IMG/VR virus record: IMGVR_UViG_3300035698_001535
Location: 1 to 35,597 of that record
Length of the DNA: 35,597 nucleotides
Direction: 5' to 3' (one strand)
DNA from: a virus
Made by a program: the position numbers and the translations under genes. The stretch's first letter is position 1. Every line of letters begins with the position of its first letter. Positions 8,615-15,629 of the stretch are shown piece after piece. Below the pieces are notes generated by a model, which saw only the letters and a program-made list of their open reading frames with translations, was not told the DNA's origin and searched no databases.

Positions 8615-8644
8615 AGAATGGGGTGGGCTTTCCTGCCCCATTCT
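8615..8644 (+). terminator. Strong 9-bp stem-loop after the capsid genes
   Basis: AGAATGGGG (8615-8623) pairs perfectly with CCCCATTCT (8636-8644) around a 12-nt loop in which GGG and CC can pair further. There is no T-run after it, so it looks like an attenuator, a processing site or an mRNA 3'-protecting hairpin rather than a classic terminator. It separates the highly expressed capsid genes from weaker downstream genes. Confidence 0.6.
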
Positions 8645-8664
8645 ATAATAAAAGGAATTTAAAC

Positions 8665-8829
8665 ATGGGAAGATTAAAAGATACTGACATACTTGGTGAG
8701 GTTTATGATCCTATCAATAAATCACTAAGAGAAAATGTTAGATTGTCAGAACTCAGAGAATTTTTATTTGGGATAAAAGCAGAACCTAAAGAAAAACCGA
8801 AGGTAAAGGCAAAGAAAGATGAAAAATAA
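8665..8829 (+). CDS. Small charged protein, 54 aa
   Basis: Begins MGRLKDTDILGEVYDP and ends in a Lys/Glu/Pro-rich tail. The ATG at 8665 follows AAAGGAATTTAAAC; an upstream GTG at 8623 lies inside the stem-loop and is less likely. It overlaps the next gene by 11 nt. Its place between capsid and connector-type genes suggests a minor head role, but no family is recognised. Confidence 0.65.
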   Translation: MGRLKDTDILGEVYDPINKSLRENVRLSELREFLFGIKAEPKEKPKVKAKKDEK

Positions 8830-9565
8830 AATTTTAATAATAATAGCTTTAATGATAGGAATTAGCTTTTCCCAAAAGCCGACATCAAGGGTTCCTGCGA
8901 GTACAGATTGGGTAAGAATACTAGATACTTCTTCAATGAGTTGGGATCATACCCTATCTCAAGTTTTTAGTGCAGGACTAGATGCGACATTTGGAACTAC
9001 TACTTTGGGTACTGCTACAATTGGTGCTAGTACGCTTACTTCCGTTACTATTGACGTAGGTGAAACCCTTTCGTCAGTAACAGGAGTGTCTGGTGTGACT
9101 ACATCGGCAGCATTAAACCAATCAGTTATAACTTTAACAGATTATCAAATGGTGATTACCGATTCTGAAGGGTCAGGTGGTCATGGTACTCTGAAGCTAG
9201 TAGACTTCCCCATAGGAATGATTTATGTGGTTGGGGTAGTTGCTGATATGGCTGTTGATTCAGTTGATGGCTGTGCGAATAACAGTGCCTTTGATATGGC
9301 ATTAGGTAGTGCTACTACTTTAACTGATGCTGAAACTTTAGGTAATGCAAATGTAGATTTTGTGGCTAAAGTTGATGGAACTTTAGTTGCTGAAGTTGAT
9401 ACTATTGACTTACTTACTAATACTCCACAGACTGAAGATGGACACACTACAGCAACTGATGTTTGGTTGTGCGTAGCTGTTGCTGATGCTAATATGACTG
9501 CTACAGGGTTTATGGCAATTACCGGTACTGTTACGATTAGTTGGCTTAATACAGGGGATTACTAA
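8819..9565 (+). CDS. Exported structural-type protein, 248 aa
   Basis: Starts with a clear Sec signal peptide (MKNKILIIIALMIGISFSQ, cleavage predicted before Gln19). The mature part is Thr/Ala/Gly/Val-rich and beta-repetitive, with GTTTLGTATIGASTL-like sequence that resembles fibre proteins. It sits in the head module with overlapping neighbours. An export signal here is unexpected because heads assemble in the cytoplasm. It could be a head fibre, or a secreted or surface protein transcribed with head genes. Confidence 0.75.
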   Translation: MKNKILIIIALMIGISFSQKPTSRVPASTDWVRILDTSSMSWDHTLSQVFSAGLDATFGTTTLGTATIGASTLTSVTIDVGETLSSVTGVSGVTTSAALNQSVITLTDYQMVITDSEGSGGHGTLKLVDFPIGMIYVVGVVADMAVDSVDGCANNSAFDMALGSATTLTDAETLGNANVDFVAKVDGTLVAEVDTIDLLTNTPQTEDGHTTATDVWLCVAVADANMTATGFMAITGTVTISWLNTGDY

Positions 9566-9672
9566 TGAAGAAAAGTAAAAAAGGCTCATGCGGTAGAAAT
9601 CCTAGAGTTGGTAAAAAGGGAGATCCTAAGCCAACTAATAGGATGGGAAGGAATCGCAGAAAAAAGATTTGA
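9565..9672 (+). CDS. Tiny basic protein, 35 aa
   Basis: Begins MKKSKKGSCGRNPRVG and is almost entirely Lys, Arg, Gly, Asn and Pro. It is joined to the preceding gene by a TAATG overlap and is the last gene of the head transcription unit. The composition suggests nucleic-acid binding; function unknown. Confidence 0.55.
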   Translation: MKKSKKGSCGRNPRVGKKGDPKPTNRMGRNRRKKI

Positions 9673-9687
9673 CTTTAATATAATATA

Positions 9688-9703
9688 CCCCTAACTTTAG
9701 GGG
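9688..9703 (+). terminator. GC-rich hairpin ending the head module
   Basis: CCCCTAA (9688-9694) is complementary to TTAGGGG (9697-9703); a realistic hairpin pairs the outer five or six bases. It is followed by an interrupted T-rich stretch (TTGCTATTTT). It lies 15 nt after the last head-module stop codon. A weak promoter-like copy overlaps its right side. Confidence 0.45.
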
Positions 9704-9732
9704 TTGCTATTTTAAAAATAATATAGGATTAT
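9692..9732 (+). promoter_or_regulatory. Weak fourth copy of the repeated promoter
   Basis: TAACTT begins 12 nt before TTGCTA (9704-9709), matching the spacing in the other copies, and TTGCTATT is shared. The TTGTGGT element is lost (TTTTAAA) and the -10 is only GATTAT (9727-9732). If used, it would start transcription inside the left arm of the next stem-loop. Possibly degenerate. Confidence 0.3.
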
Positions 9733-9800
9733 CGGCTACTCAAGCCTTTCAATGTCTTTTCATTGTTTATCTTGTTTAACTATTATCTTGGGTAGCCGAT
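9731..9800 (+). promoter_or_regulatory. 5' leader stem-loop before exonuclease gene
   Basis: A 14-bp stem, ATCGGCTACTCAAG (9731-9744) with CTTGGGTAGCCGAT (9787-9800), holds one G-U pair. The loop contains a smaller CAATG/CATTG hairpin (9750-9765). The stem ends exactly 7 nt before the ATG at 9808, and there is no ordinary ribosome site. Similar leaders precede 11572, 14847 and 19019/19031. Confidence 0.65.
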
Positions 9801-9807
9801 TTCATCT

Positions 9808-10710
9808 ATGAAAAAACAATGCCCCTTTTGTGATTCATTTCACACCGTTAAGAGAGGAACTCGGAATAAGAAACAGAGAGCAAAGTGTTTGGATTGTGGT
9901 AAGTGGTTCTCTATTGGTGATTCCGTTCCATCTAAAGCTAAAATTCTAATCTTTGACATCGAAACTGCTCAAATGCAGACTAAGGTGTGGAGTTTAAAAC
10001 ACAATAATTTCATTCAACCTCATAGAATAGTTAAAGACTGGTTTATGTTGTGTTGGACAGCTAAGTGGCTATACTCTAATGAGATAATGGGAGAGTGTGT
10101 TACCCCTAAAGAAGCTAAAAAAAGGGATGACAAAAGAATAGTTGCTCCAATGTGGAAACTACTTGAAGAAGCTGATATAGTAGTAGGTCACAACGTAAAG
10201 AATTTCGATTTAAGAAAGTTAAATGCTAGATTTTTAGATCATGGATTTACCTCACCACCTTTATCTTATGTTATCATAGATACCTTATTACAATCTAGGG
10301 GAACCTTTGATTACAGTTCTCATAAACTTGATTACATTACTAAATTTTTAAAGTTACCTCACAAGTTAGATACTAATATCGGTTTGTGGGATGACTGTGA
10401 AGATGGTAACCAAGAAGCCTTAGATAGAATGTTTGAATACTGTGGTAACGATGTAAAAATCAACGAAGAAGTTTATCTGTTAGAAAGAGCATGGATGAAG
10501 AATCATCCTAACATTCCTTTATACGGTGACTTAACTGAAATGAGATGTCCTTACTGTAATAGTACAAAGCTAACTCAACAAGGTCACTATGTTACTCCCA
10601 TGAACAAATATAATACTTATCGTTGTGAGTGTGGTGCTATCTCTAGGGCAAGAACTGCTAAGTTAAGTCCTGATAAAAGGAAAAATCTAATAAGGAGTGT
10701 TGCAAGATGA
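9808..10710 (+). CDS. DEDDy 3'-5' exonuclease flanked by two zinc ribbons
   Basis: 300 aa. The core is a DnaQ/RNase H-like exonuclease: Exo I FDIETA (Asp50, Glu52), Exo II VGHNVKNFD (Asp134) and Exo III Y211CGND215V, so the DEDDy class. The N-terminus is a transposase-type zinc ribbon (Cys5, Cys8, Cys27, Cys30, with QRAKCLDCGKWF). The C-terminus carries another ribbon (Cys247, Cys250, Cys273, Cys275). No polymerase domain is attached. The role could be trimming of replication or recombination ends, nucleotide salvage from host DNA, or a nuclease in an accessory system. It is coupled by ATGA to the phosphatidyltransferase. Confidence 0.85.
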   Translation: MKKQCPFCDSFHTVKRGTRNKKQRAKCLDCGKWFSIGDSVPSKAKILIFDIETAQMQTKVWSLKHNNFIQPHRIVKDWFMLCWTAKWLYSNEIMGECVTPKEAKKRDDKRIVAPMWKLLEEADIVVGHNVKNFDLRKLNARFLDHGFTSPPLSYVIIDTLLQSRGTFDYSSHKLDYITKFLKLPHKLDTNIGLWDDCEDGNQEALDRMFEYCGNDVKINEEVYLLERAWMKNHPNIPLYGDLTEMRCPYCNSTKLTQQGHYVTPMNKYNTYRCECGAISRARTAKLSPDKRKNLIRSVAR

Positions 10711-11315
10711 AAGATGTAGAACTTTACGCTAAAATTTTCAGACCAATTTCAAAACATATAACTAAAGTCTTAGTCAAAATTGGCATGACAGCCAATGAGG
10801 TAACTATCTTACAGGGTTTATTTGGAGTGGTAGGTGCTATCTTATTTGCCTATCAACAATACCTATTGGGTTGCCTATTCCTACAAATAGGATTTATCTT
10901 AGATTTATGCGATGGTGAAGTAGCAAGACACTTCGGAGAAGAGACCGTTTCCGGTGAATATTTAGATAAAATACAACATCGGATCGTGATTCCTTTATAT
11001 TTCTTTTGCTTAGGAATTGGTACAGGCCACATCATCTTTGGATTCCTTGCAGGATTATTTAGTCAGAAGTTTGTTAGCCTCAGTCAAGGTAAATCAGGTA
11101 AACAGGGAATCAAGTGGTTCTTCCTGTATCCCGGTTCTATGGTTATAATCACCATAGCATCGTTCTTTGGGGGTATAGAGGCACTAATAATGTTCTATGG
11201 AGTAACGATACCTATTGGTAGATTCGTGCAGATTTACAAGACATTTAATTCTTTTGATTCTCCCAATAAAACTACGTTAAGATTTCACAGTAGAGATGAG
11301 GTAATTGGGATATGA
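10707..11315 (+). CDS. CDP-alcohol phosphatidyltransferase-family membrane enzyme
   Basis: 202 aa with about five or six hydrophobic segments. The family motif D-x2-D-G-x2-A-R-x8-G-x3-D-x3-D is present as D66-LC-D69-G-EV-AR, G83, D87, but the final Asp, expected at 91, is His (DKIQH). Family enzymes move a phosphatidyl group from a CDP-lipid to an alcohol in the membrane, making phospholipids. The substrate cannot be predicted. Phospholipid-synthase-like genes are unusual in phages. The gene is translationally coupled to the exonuclease and followed by a tiny membrane peptide. Confidence 0.85.
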   Translation: MKDVELYAKIFRPISKHITKVLVKIGMTANEVTILQGLFGVVGAILFAYQQYLLGCLFLQIGFILDLCDGEVARHFGEETVSGEYLDKIQHRIVIPLYFFCLGIGTGHIIFGFLAGLFSQKFVSLSQGKSGKQGIKWFFLYPGSMVIITIASFFGGIEALIMFYGVTIPIGRFVQIYKTFNSFDSPNKTTLRFHSRDEVIGI

Positions 11316-11392
11316 ACATTTATATAATCGCTGCTATAATATTTGTAGTGTTATTTGGATTACCCCTTGTATATATATTTATCAAAAAATAA
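11312..11392 (+). CDS. Tiny membrane peptide, 26 aa
   Basis: A single hydrophobic helix (IYIIAAIIFVVLFGLPLVYIF) ending KK, joined by ATGA to the phosphatidyltransferase gene. The coupling and clean transmembrane pattern suggest a small partner or regulator of the enzyme. There is no family to compare with. Confidence 0.5.
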   Translation: MNIYIIAAIIFVVLFGLPLVYIFIKK

Positions 11393-11489
11393 AGTTAAAT
11401 ACTTTATACTAATATTCGTTGCCCTATCTTATATTTACTGGGGCTTGAATATAATCTTCTTATGGTATTGGCAACCCCCCACGTTCTAA
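11355..11489 (+). CDS. Possible membrane peptide in overlapping frame, 44 aa (TTG start)
   Basis: In the +1 frame relative to the previous peptide, an open frame from a TTG gives a polar start and then a Trp/Tyr-rich hydrophobic segment (ILIFVALSYIYWGLNIIFLWYW). There is no good ribosome site and it would overlap the upstream gene by 38 nt. Listed only because it fills an otherwise empty stretch with a convincing membrane-helix pattern. Confidence 0.22.
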   Translation: MDYPLYIYLSKNKVKYFILIFVALSYIYWGLNIIFLWYWQPPTF

Positions 11490-11507
11490 ATTAATTTCAA
11501 ATAGTTC

Positions 11508-11536
11508 TTGACTTTTATGCTATAAACCCCTAAACT
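11508..11536 (+). promoter_or_regulatory. Promoter before replication/recombination block
   Basis: Two overlapping readings exist. TTGACT (11508-11513), 17 bp, TAAACT (11531-11536) is one. The other is an extended -10, TG-C-TATAAA (11518-11526), without a good -35. The bases before TTGACT (TAGTTCTTG) match promoter copy 2 of the repeated family. The extended -10 would place the following hairpin at the 5' end of the transcript. Confidence 0.45.
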
Positions 11537-11564
11537 CTCTTAACGATTTACTTAAAAAAGAGAG
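11535..11564 (+). promoter_or_regulatory. 5' leader stem-loop before gene 11572
   Basis: CTCTCTT (11535-11541) pairs with AAGAGAG (11558-11564), and the flanking CTAAA (11530-11534) can pair with TTTAG (11567-11571) past a GC bulge. The right arm carries a GAGAGG ribosome site, so the fold would hide it. The stem ends 7 nt before the ATG. Confidence 0.55.
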
Positions 11565-11571
11565 GCTTTAG

Positions 11572-11772
11572 ATGAATGTTAAACGAGAGATTGAAGAATT
11601 TGTCCACCACCAACCACCATCACTAAGCTGTCACTACTATAACCACACAGCAGAGTCGGTTCCCGAATCCTACAATAAAGACAATATTATTTGTCAATTT
11701 ATCATAAACCACCACACTAAAAGACAGTGTTCTGATAGTGTTCGTGGTAATCAATACTATGAGGTAAAATAA
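11572..11772 (+). CDS. Hypothetical protein, 66 aa
   Basis: First gene of the recombination/replication block, His/Asn/Ser-rich (MNVKREIEEFVHHQPPS at the start), with several His and Cys residues but no ordered metal motif. It overlaps the next start by one base. The leader hairpin in front suggests regulated translation. Function unknown. Confidence 0.6.
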   Translation: MNVKREIEEFVHHQPPSLSCHYYNHTAESVPESYNKDNIICQFIINHHTKRQCSDSVRGNQYYEVK

Positions 11773-12044
11773 TGCTAACAATAATAGCTAAATGTAATCA
11801 CTGCGGTAAAGAGAAGGGATTCTGTAGTTCTTCTGTACTTCCTGAACATCCCTCTATAATCAATATGCTTAAAAAGATGGGTTGGATTGTCACTGATATT
11901 TGCCACTTCTGTTCTGTTAAATGCGAGGAAGATTACCAATTACAATGTGAACACCATGTGGTTAATCACGATGGCTATACTCAATGTATCGCCTGTGGTA
12001 AAGTATGGCAACCTGATTACGACTTAGAAAGGGAAGGTAAATAA
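11772..12044 (+). CDS. Small multi-zinc protein, 90 aa
   Basis: Contains three Cys pairs: CNHCGK near residues 8-13, CHFCSVKCEE near 44-53 and CIACGK near 75-80, with His residues between. It probably folds around two zinc ions. Such proteins in phage early regions often bind nucleic acid or host proteins. Overlaps both neighbours by one base. Confidence 0.7.
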   Translation: MLTIIAKCNHCGKEKGFCSSSVLPEHPSIINMLKKMGWIVTDICHFCSVKCEEDYQLQCEHHVVNHDGYTQCIACGKVWQPDYDLEREGK

Positions 12045-12226
12045 TGGACTTTTTAATACTGTGGGCAAAAGGACTGGCAGCAGTTTTATTTGCTATCTCA
12101 ATAGTTTTTTCAGTGCTATTTGCGTTTGAAGGTAGTAGGTGGGATTTAGCTTCAATTATAAGTGCTGTATATTTCTTATTGTCTGTTAGTCTTGTAGTTG
12201 CAATGTTTTTAAGTGGTAGAGACTAA
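12044..12226 (+). CDS. Small two-TM membrane protein, 60 aa
   Basis: Two hydrophobic helices (about residues 8-27 and 35-55) around a short polar loop with EGSRWD. Overlaps the zinc protein gene by one base. It may alter the host membrane during early infection; no family recognised. Confidence 0.6.
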   Translation: MDFLILWAKGLAAVLFAISIVFSVLFAFEGSRWDLASIISAVYFLLSVSLVVAMFLSGRD

Positions 12227-12403
12227 ATGAAGAAATCTAAATACAATATCAGTTGTTGGAATAGTAAATTCTCTGACTTTGGGAAATATAGCTTGGTTGA
12301 GTTCTACAGAGAAATACTTAAAAATGGTATTGAATTGGGTAAGCCTTGTGTTGGTATCAGAAAAAGACTTGCACAAATAACTAAAGAAGTTTGGAGGTTT
12401 TAA
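12227..12403 (+). CDS. Small protein, 58 aa
   Basis: Starts MKKSKYNISCWNSKFS, basic and helical toward the C-terminus (GIRKRLAQITKEVW). It fills the gap exactly: the previous TAA ends at 12226 and the next ATG is at 12404. Charge suggests DNA or RNA binding. Family unknown. Confidence 0.6.
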   Translation: MKKSKYNISCWNSKFSDFGKYSLVEFYREILKNGIELGKPCVGIRKRLAQITKEVWRF

Positions 12404-12604
12404 ATGAAAGACAGGTTAAAGAGAACCGCAAAAACTGTTGTTGATATGATTTTTGAAACAAAACTATTTAATGAGTTAATGACAAGAGATATGATTAATG
12501 AGTTTGAGAATATAATGGGTGATTTACTGGTATTTGAATACGAATCATACGAAAGGGTTAAAAAACTCGTTGCTAAAATGGATAAGTTGGAGAACAAAAA
12601 ATGA
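12404..12604 (+). CDS. Small charged helical protein, 66 aa
   Basis: Alternating acidic and basic helices without hydrophobic segments. Preceded by TGGAGG and coupled by ATGA to the Gp157-like gene, which suggests a role with the recombination proteins. Not recognised. Confidence 0.65.
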   Translation: MKDRLKRTAKTVVDMIFETKLFNELMTRDMINEFENIMGDLLVFEYESYERVKKLVAKMDKLENKK

Positions 12605-13083
12605 AACCATTATGGGAACTCTCAAAGGAATACCAGTCACTTCAAACATTAGATGAATCTGACGAAGCTATCCAAGATACTTTGGAGGGATTAAAAGGTA
12701 CTATAGAAATCAAAAGTACCAACGTAGCTAAATATATCCAAAATCTATTCGCTTCAGCAGATGCTATAGATACTGCTATTAAACAAATGACAGCCCGTAA
12801 AAAGGCATTGACGAATAAAGCTGATCGAATTAAGAAGTACCTTAAAGACAATATGGAAGTGAACAGGATAACTCGAATCGAGTGTCCTGAATTTGTCATT
12901 AAGATAGTGAATAATCCACCGAAAGTTGTGCTTAGTGACGAAATTGACCTAATTCCGGCAAAGTTTAAAGAAAAGAAAGTTACCATTACAATTAACAAAA
13001 ATGAAATTAAAAAGGTGTTAAGTAGTGGCAAGGCTGTTAGTGGCTGTGCCTTACTTGACTCAACAAGGATAGAAATAAAATGA
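12601..13083 (+). CDS. Siphovirus Gp157-like protein
   Basis: 160 aa. It starts MKPLWELSKEYQSLQTL and has a long helical stretch with KQMTARKKALTNKADRIKKYL near residues 61-81, then a beta C-terminal part with NPPKVVLSDE..IPAKF and TITINKNEIKKVLSSGKAVSGC. This is the order seen in Gp157-family proteins, usually encoded beside phage annealing proteins; a link to phage resistance has been suggested for the family. It overlaps the ERF gene by 4 nt, as expected for that pairing. Confidence 0.85.
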   Translation: MKPLWELSKEYQSLQTLDESDEAIQDTLEGLKGTIEIKSTNVAKYIQNLFASADAIDTAIKQMTARKKALTNKADRIKKYLKDNMEVNRITRIECPEFVIKIVNNPPKVVLSDEIDLIPAKFKEKKVTITINKNEIKKVLSSGKAVSGCALLDSTRIEIK

Positions 13084-13826
13084 ATCTAAATCAAAAACTA
13101 ATCGAGATAAGGAAAGAGTTGCCTTATCTGCAGAAATCAACCACAGGACATCAATACAAATATGTTAGTGGTACTGAAATCCTTTATAAGATACAGACTA
13201 AAATGAATGAGTTGGGGGTGTTGTTATATCCTGAACTGACTGACTGTATTTTAGAAAGACACGACTTCTACCAAGCGATGAAAAGCAATAAGGGTGAAGA
13301 ATACGAGAAATTCAGACAGGAAAGATTCACCGTTTCTAATGGGTTTTATGTTTGGGAAGATGCTGAAAAAGATGAGATCAAAAAGGTTGCATGGGTATTT
13401 GTTGGTGAGATGGATGATACCTCTAAGGCTTTAGGTAGTGGATTAACCTATAGCGAAAGATACTTCTTAATGAAGTTCTTTAACGTACCGACCGATGAAG
13501 ATGATCCTGATAGATTCCAAAAGAAAAACAAGCCTATTCCACCTGTAGTTCCTAAGGTTGTCAAGCCAATGACTAAAGTTCAGAAGATTGCTTTAGAAGA
13601 TTTAGCCAAAGAGTTGCCCATTAAAGAGGCTGGTCAATTAAATAAGTGGTTAAAAGGTGATAAGACTAACTTTGAATCAGCTAAGAAGTCTATTGACCAT
13701 TACAAAACTTTCCTTCAGGATTTAAAGGAATCTCTAGCTAAAGAAGAAAGTAAAGAAGTAGATAGGGAGTTTAAGAAGGTTATCGATGAGCAAGTAAAAG
13801 AAGTACAAAAGGACTTGCCCTTCTAA
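13080..13826 (+). CDS. ERF-family single-strand annealing protein
   Basis: 248 aa. ERF signature in the N-terminal half: YKYVSGTEILYKIQTKMNE and SKALGSGLTYSERYFLMKFF followed by DEDDPD near residues 140-145. It should anneal complementary single strands for phage recombination and possibly for forming concatemers. The last residues are QKDLPF, resembling the acidic tip of SSB proteins (this phage's SSB ends DDLPF). It sits between the Gp157-like and NinB-like genes. Confidence 0.9.
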   Translation: MNLNQKLIEIRKELPYLQKSTTGHQYKYVSGTEILYKIQTKMNELGVLLYPELTDCILERHDFYQAMKSNKGEEYEKFRQERFTVSNGFYVWEDAEKDEIKKVAWVFVGEMDDTSKALGSGLTYSERYFLMKFFNVPTDEDDPDRFQKKNKPIPPVVPKVVKPMTKVQKIALEDLAKELPIKEAGQLNKWLKGDKTNFESAKKSIDHYKTFLQDLKESLAKEESKEVDREFKKVIDEQVKEVQKDLPF

Positions 13827-14249
13827 ATGTTTTACGATCTCGCAGTCCCACTCGATTTGAAAGAAGCAGAGGCTAGATTCTCTTACTTAGCGAAAAATGG
13901 CAAGATGATAACTCTTGTAGAAAAACGTAAGAAGAGAAGCTACAGCCAAAATCGCTATCTTCACTTAATAGTGGGACTGTTCGCCGTATCCACAGGTTAC
14001 ACTTTAGCAGAAGCTAAGTTACTTTATAAACTGCAGTATAAATCGGTTTACTGTTATACTAAAAGAAATCAAAAATTTATCAGAAGTTCAGCAGATTTGG
14101 ACACGAAGGAAATGGCTGAGAGCATTTCTAGGTTTCGTGATTGGTCAAATTCTGAAGCAGGGATTTACCTTCCATCTGCGAATGAAGAACATTTGTTAAA
14201 CAGCATTGAGAGAGAACTTGAAAAATATGAAAATAAAGTATACATATAG
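13827..14249 (+). CDS. NinB-like recombination protein
   Basis: 140 aa. Motif RSYSQNRYLHLIVGLFA near residues 38-54 followed by EAKLLYKLQYKSV, then a region with LDTKEMAESISRFRDWSNSEAGIYLP. This order is seen in NinB/Orf-like proteins that act with annealing proteins and SSB in phage recombination. It begins directly after the ERF stop. Assignment by motif pattern. Confidence 0.65.
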   Translation: MFYDLAVPLDLKEAEARFSYLAKNGKMITLVEKRKKRSYSQNRYLHLIVGLFAVSTGYTLAEAKLLYKLQYKSVYCYTKRNQKFIRSSADLDTKEMAESISRFRDWSNSEAGIYLPSANEEHLLNSIERELEKYENKVYI

Positions 14250-14257
14250 GAGAGACA

Positions 14258-14503
14258 ATGGAAAAGATTGATTGGAGGATAGAGGGAACAATTTATAAAA
14301 AGGTAAGAGGACATACGGCAGTTCACATTAAGAAACCTGATGGTGCTGAAGCTATTTTATTTGATTATACTGTTGATTTTAAAAAAATGACAGACGATGA
14401 TAAGGTTTTTGATTATAACCGTATGTATAAGACTGCAAGGAAAGCACGCAAGAAAGATGACATTGAGATTATTTACTTAATTGGTTTCGGGAATATAAAA
14501 TAA
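14258..14503 (+). CDS. Hypothetical protein, 81 aa
   Basis: Good ribosome site (AGGAGAG). Mixed beta and helical protein with a basic stretch TARKARKKDD near residues 58-67. No family recognised; it lies between recombination and replication genes. Confidence 0.65.
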   Translation: MEKIDWRIEGTIYKKVRGHTAVHIKKPDGAEAILFDYTVDFKKMTDDDKVFDYNRMYKTARKARKKDDIEIIYLIGFGNIK

Positions 14504-14507
14504 CAGA

Positions 14508-14747
14508 ATGATAAACTTCAAAAAAGAAGCAGAAGATATACTCTCTTTTATAGATGGCAATAACAAAGAAAAAAGCATTATTTTTATAAATGATATGATA
14601 GTATCCATACTAAAAGATTGTGATACCTACGAAACCCTATTATATATGGATAAAAATATGGAAAAGTTGATTAAATCAGTACAGGCACAAGACAGGGTTT
14701 ACAAGTATCTTGAATCTAAATATAATAAAGAAAATAATAAAGATTAA
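14508..14747 (+). CDS. Hypothetical helical protein, 79 aa
   Basis: Charged and helical, no membrane segment, begins MINFKKEAEDILSFID. No obvious ribosome site; the start is 4 nt after the previous stop. It ends the first recombination unit, followed by a 99-bp leader with a stem-loop. Confidence 0.6.
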   Translation: MINFKKEAEDILSFIDGNNKEKSIIFINDMIVSILKDCDTYETLLYMDKNMEKLIKSVQAQDRVYKYLESKYNKENNKD

Positions 14748-14781
14748 TATAATGACTAAAATGATTTGTTTGCTTGTTCAG

Positions 14782-14839
14782 AACCCCCACCGAGTTTCTG
14801 TTTCCAACCGGTCACTCTCTATCGGTATAGGTGGGGGTT
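14782..14839 (+). promoter_or_regulatory. 5' leader stem-loop before replication gene
   Basis: AACCCCCACC (14782-14791) pairs perfectly with GGTGGGGGTT (14830-14839), a very stable 10-bp stem in an AT-rich genome. ACCGG/CGGT pairing is possible inside the loop. The stem ends 7 nt before the ATG at 14847, and its G-run is the only ribosome-site-like sequence, so the fold would hide it. Confidence 0.65.
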
Positions 14840-14846
14840 GCCTCTA

Positions 14847-15629
14847 ATGGCTAGAGGAAGAATGCTACCAAAGTGGATTGCTACTGATGGTAAGTATAAC
14901 AAACTAACTGAAAGACAAAAGTGGTTATGGATGAGTTTGCTACCATTTGCCGACGATCAGGGTAGACTTCCAGGTGATTTAATCGAGTTAAGGTTAATGT
15001 GCATTCCCGGTTCCACCATTAATAATGCTGACATAGAGGACTTCTTATCAAAGATGGATGAATTGGAACTAATTTACTACGACAAATTTAGTGTTATAGA
15101 ATACCGAAGGTGGAGAGAATTTCAGACATTCAAGTATAAACCTGCTAAATCTACCTACCCTACCCCTTCGGCTTATGCTAAGACTAAGGAACGACACCCT
15201 GAAGCGATAGAAGTACCTGAAGAAACTAATGAAGCTAACCTTGAGAATATCCTATTAACCTTTGAAGATTTTTGGGATTTAGGATTTAGGAAAATCAATC
15301 GTAAAAAGTGTATTGAGAGATGGGATGCTATCCCTATTGAAGAAAGACAGGCTGTAATCGCCTATGGTAAACGATACGTTAAAGGTAAAAAGGGTTTAGC
15401 TTATCCTTTAGTCTATCTCAATTCTGATGTTTGGAAGAATAAATCCCACTCTAAAAACATCAAAGATTATACCAATATTTCCGATACTGTATTTAGAGGG
15501 TACTGTTCAGCTTGTTCAAAAGAGATATTTTTCGGGGAAGAAAATATGAATGATGTAACTCAGTGTTGCGATGCTGAGATTTCACCGTATCAAATAGTAA
15601 AGAAACTAATCAAAAGGAGTACAAGATGA
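14847..15629 (+). CDS. Phage replication initiator-like protein with C-terminal zinc ribbon
   Basis: 260 aa. The N-terminal 100 residues (LPKWIATDGKYNKL..WMSLLPFADDQGRLPGD) fit the winged-helix domain of phage replisome-organiser proteins. A middle helical domain follows. The C-terminus has CSAC and CC pairs (about residues 223-244) that may bind zinc. The ATG at 14847 is preferred over an upstream ATG at 14766 because the region between forms the leader stem. It probably binds the origin or loads the helicase with the DnaC-like protein. Confidence 0.75.
   Translation: MARGRMLPKWIATDGKYNKLTERQKWLWMSLLPFADDQGRLPGDLIELRLMCIPGSTINNADIEDFLSKMDELELIYYDKFSVIEYRRWREFQTFKYKPAKSTYPTPSAYAKTKERHPEAIEVPEETNEANLENILLTFEDFWDLGFRKINRKKCIERWDAIPIEERQAVIAYGKRYVKGKKGLAYPLVYLNSDVWKNKSHSKNIKDYTNISDTVFRGYCSACSKEIFFGEENMNDVTQCCDAEISPYQIVKKLIKRSTR

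Noticed and set aside
14766-14846. N-terminal extension of the replication gene from an upstream ATG
   Set aside because: The extension would encode a Pro/Cys-rich segment across the perfect stem-loop; the product from 14847 begins like related proteins.
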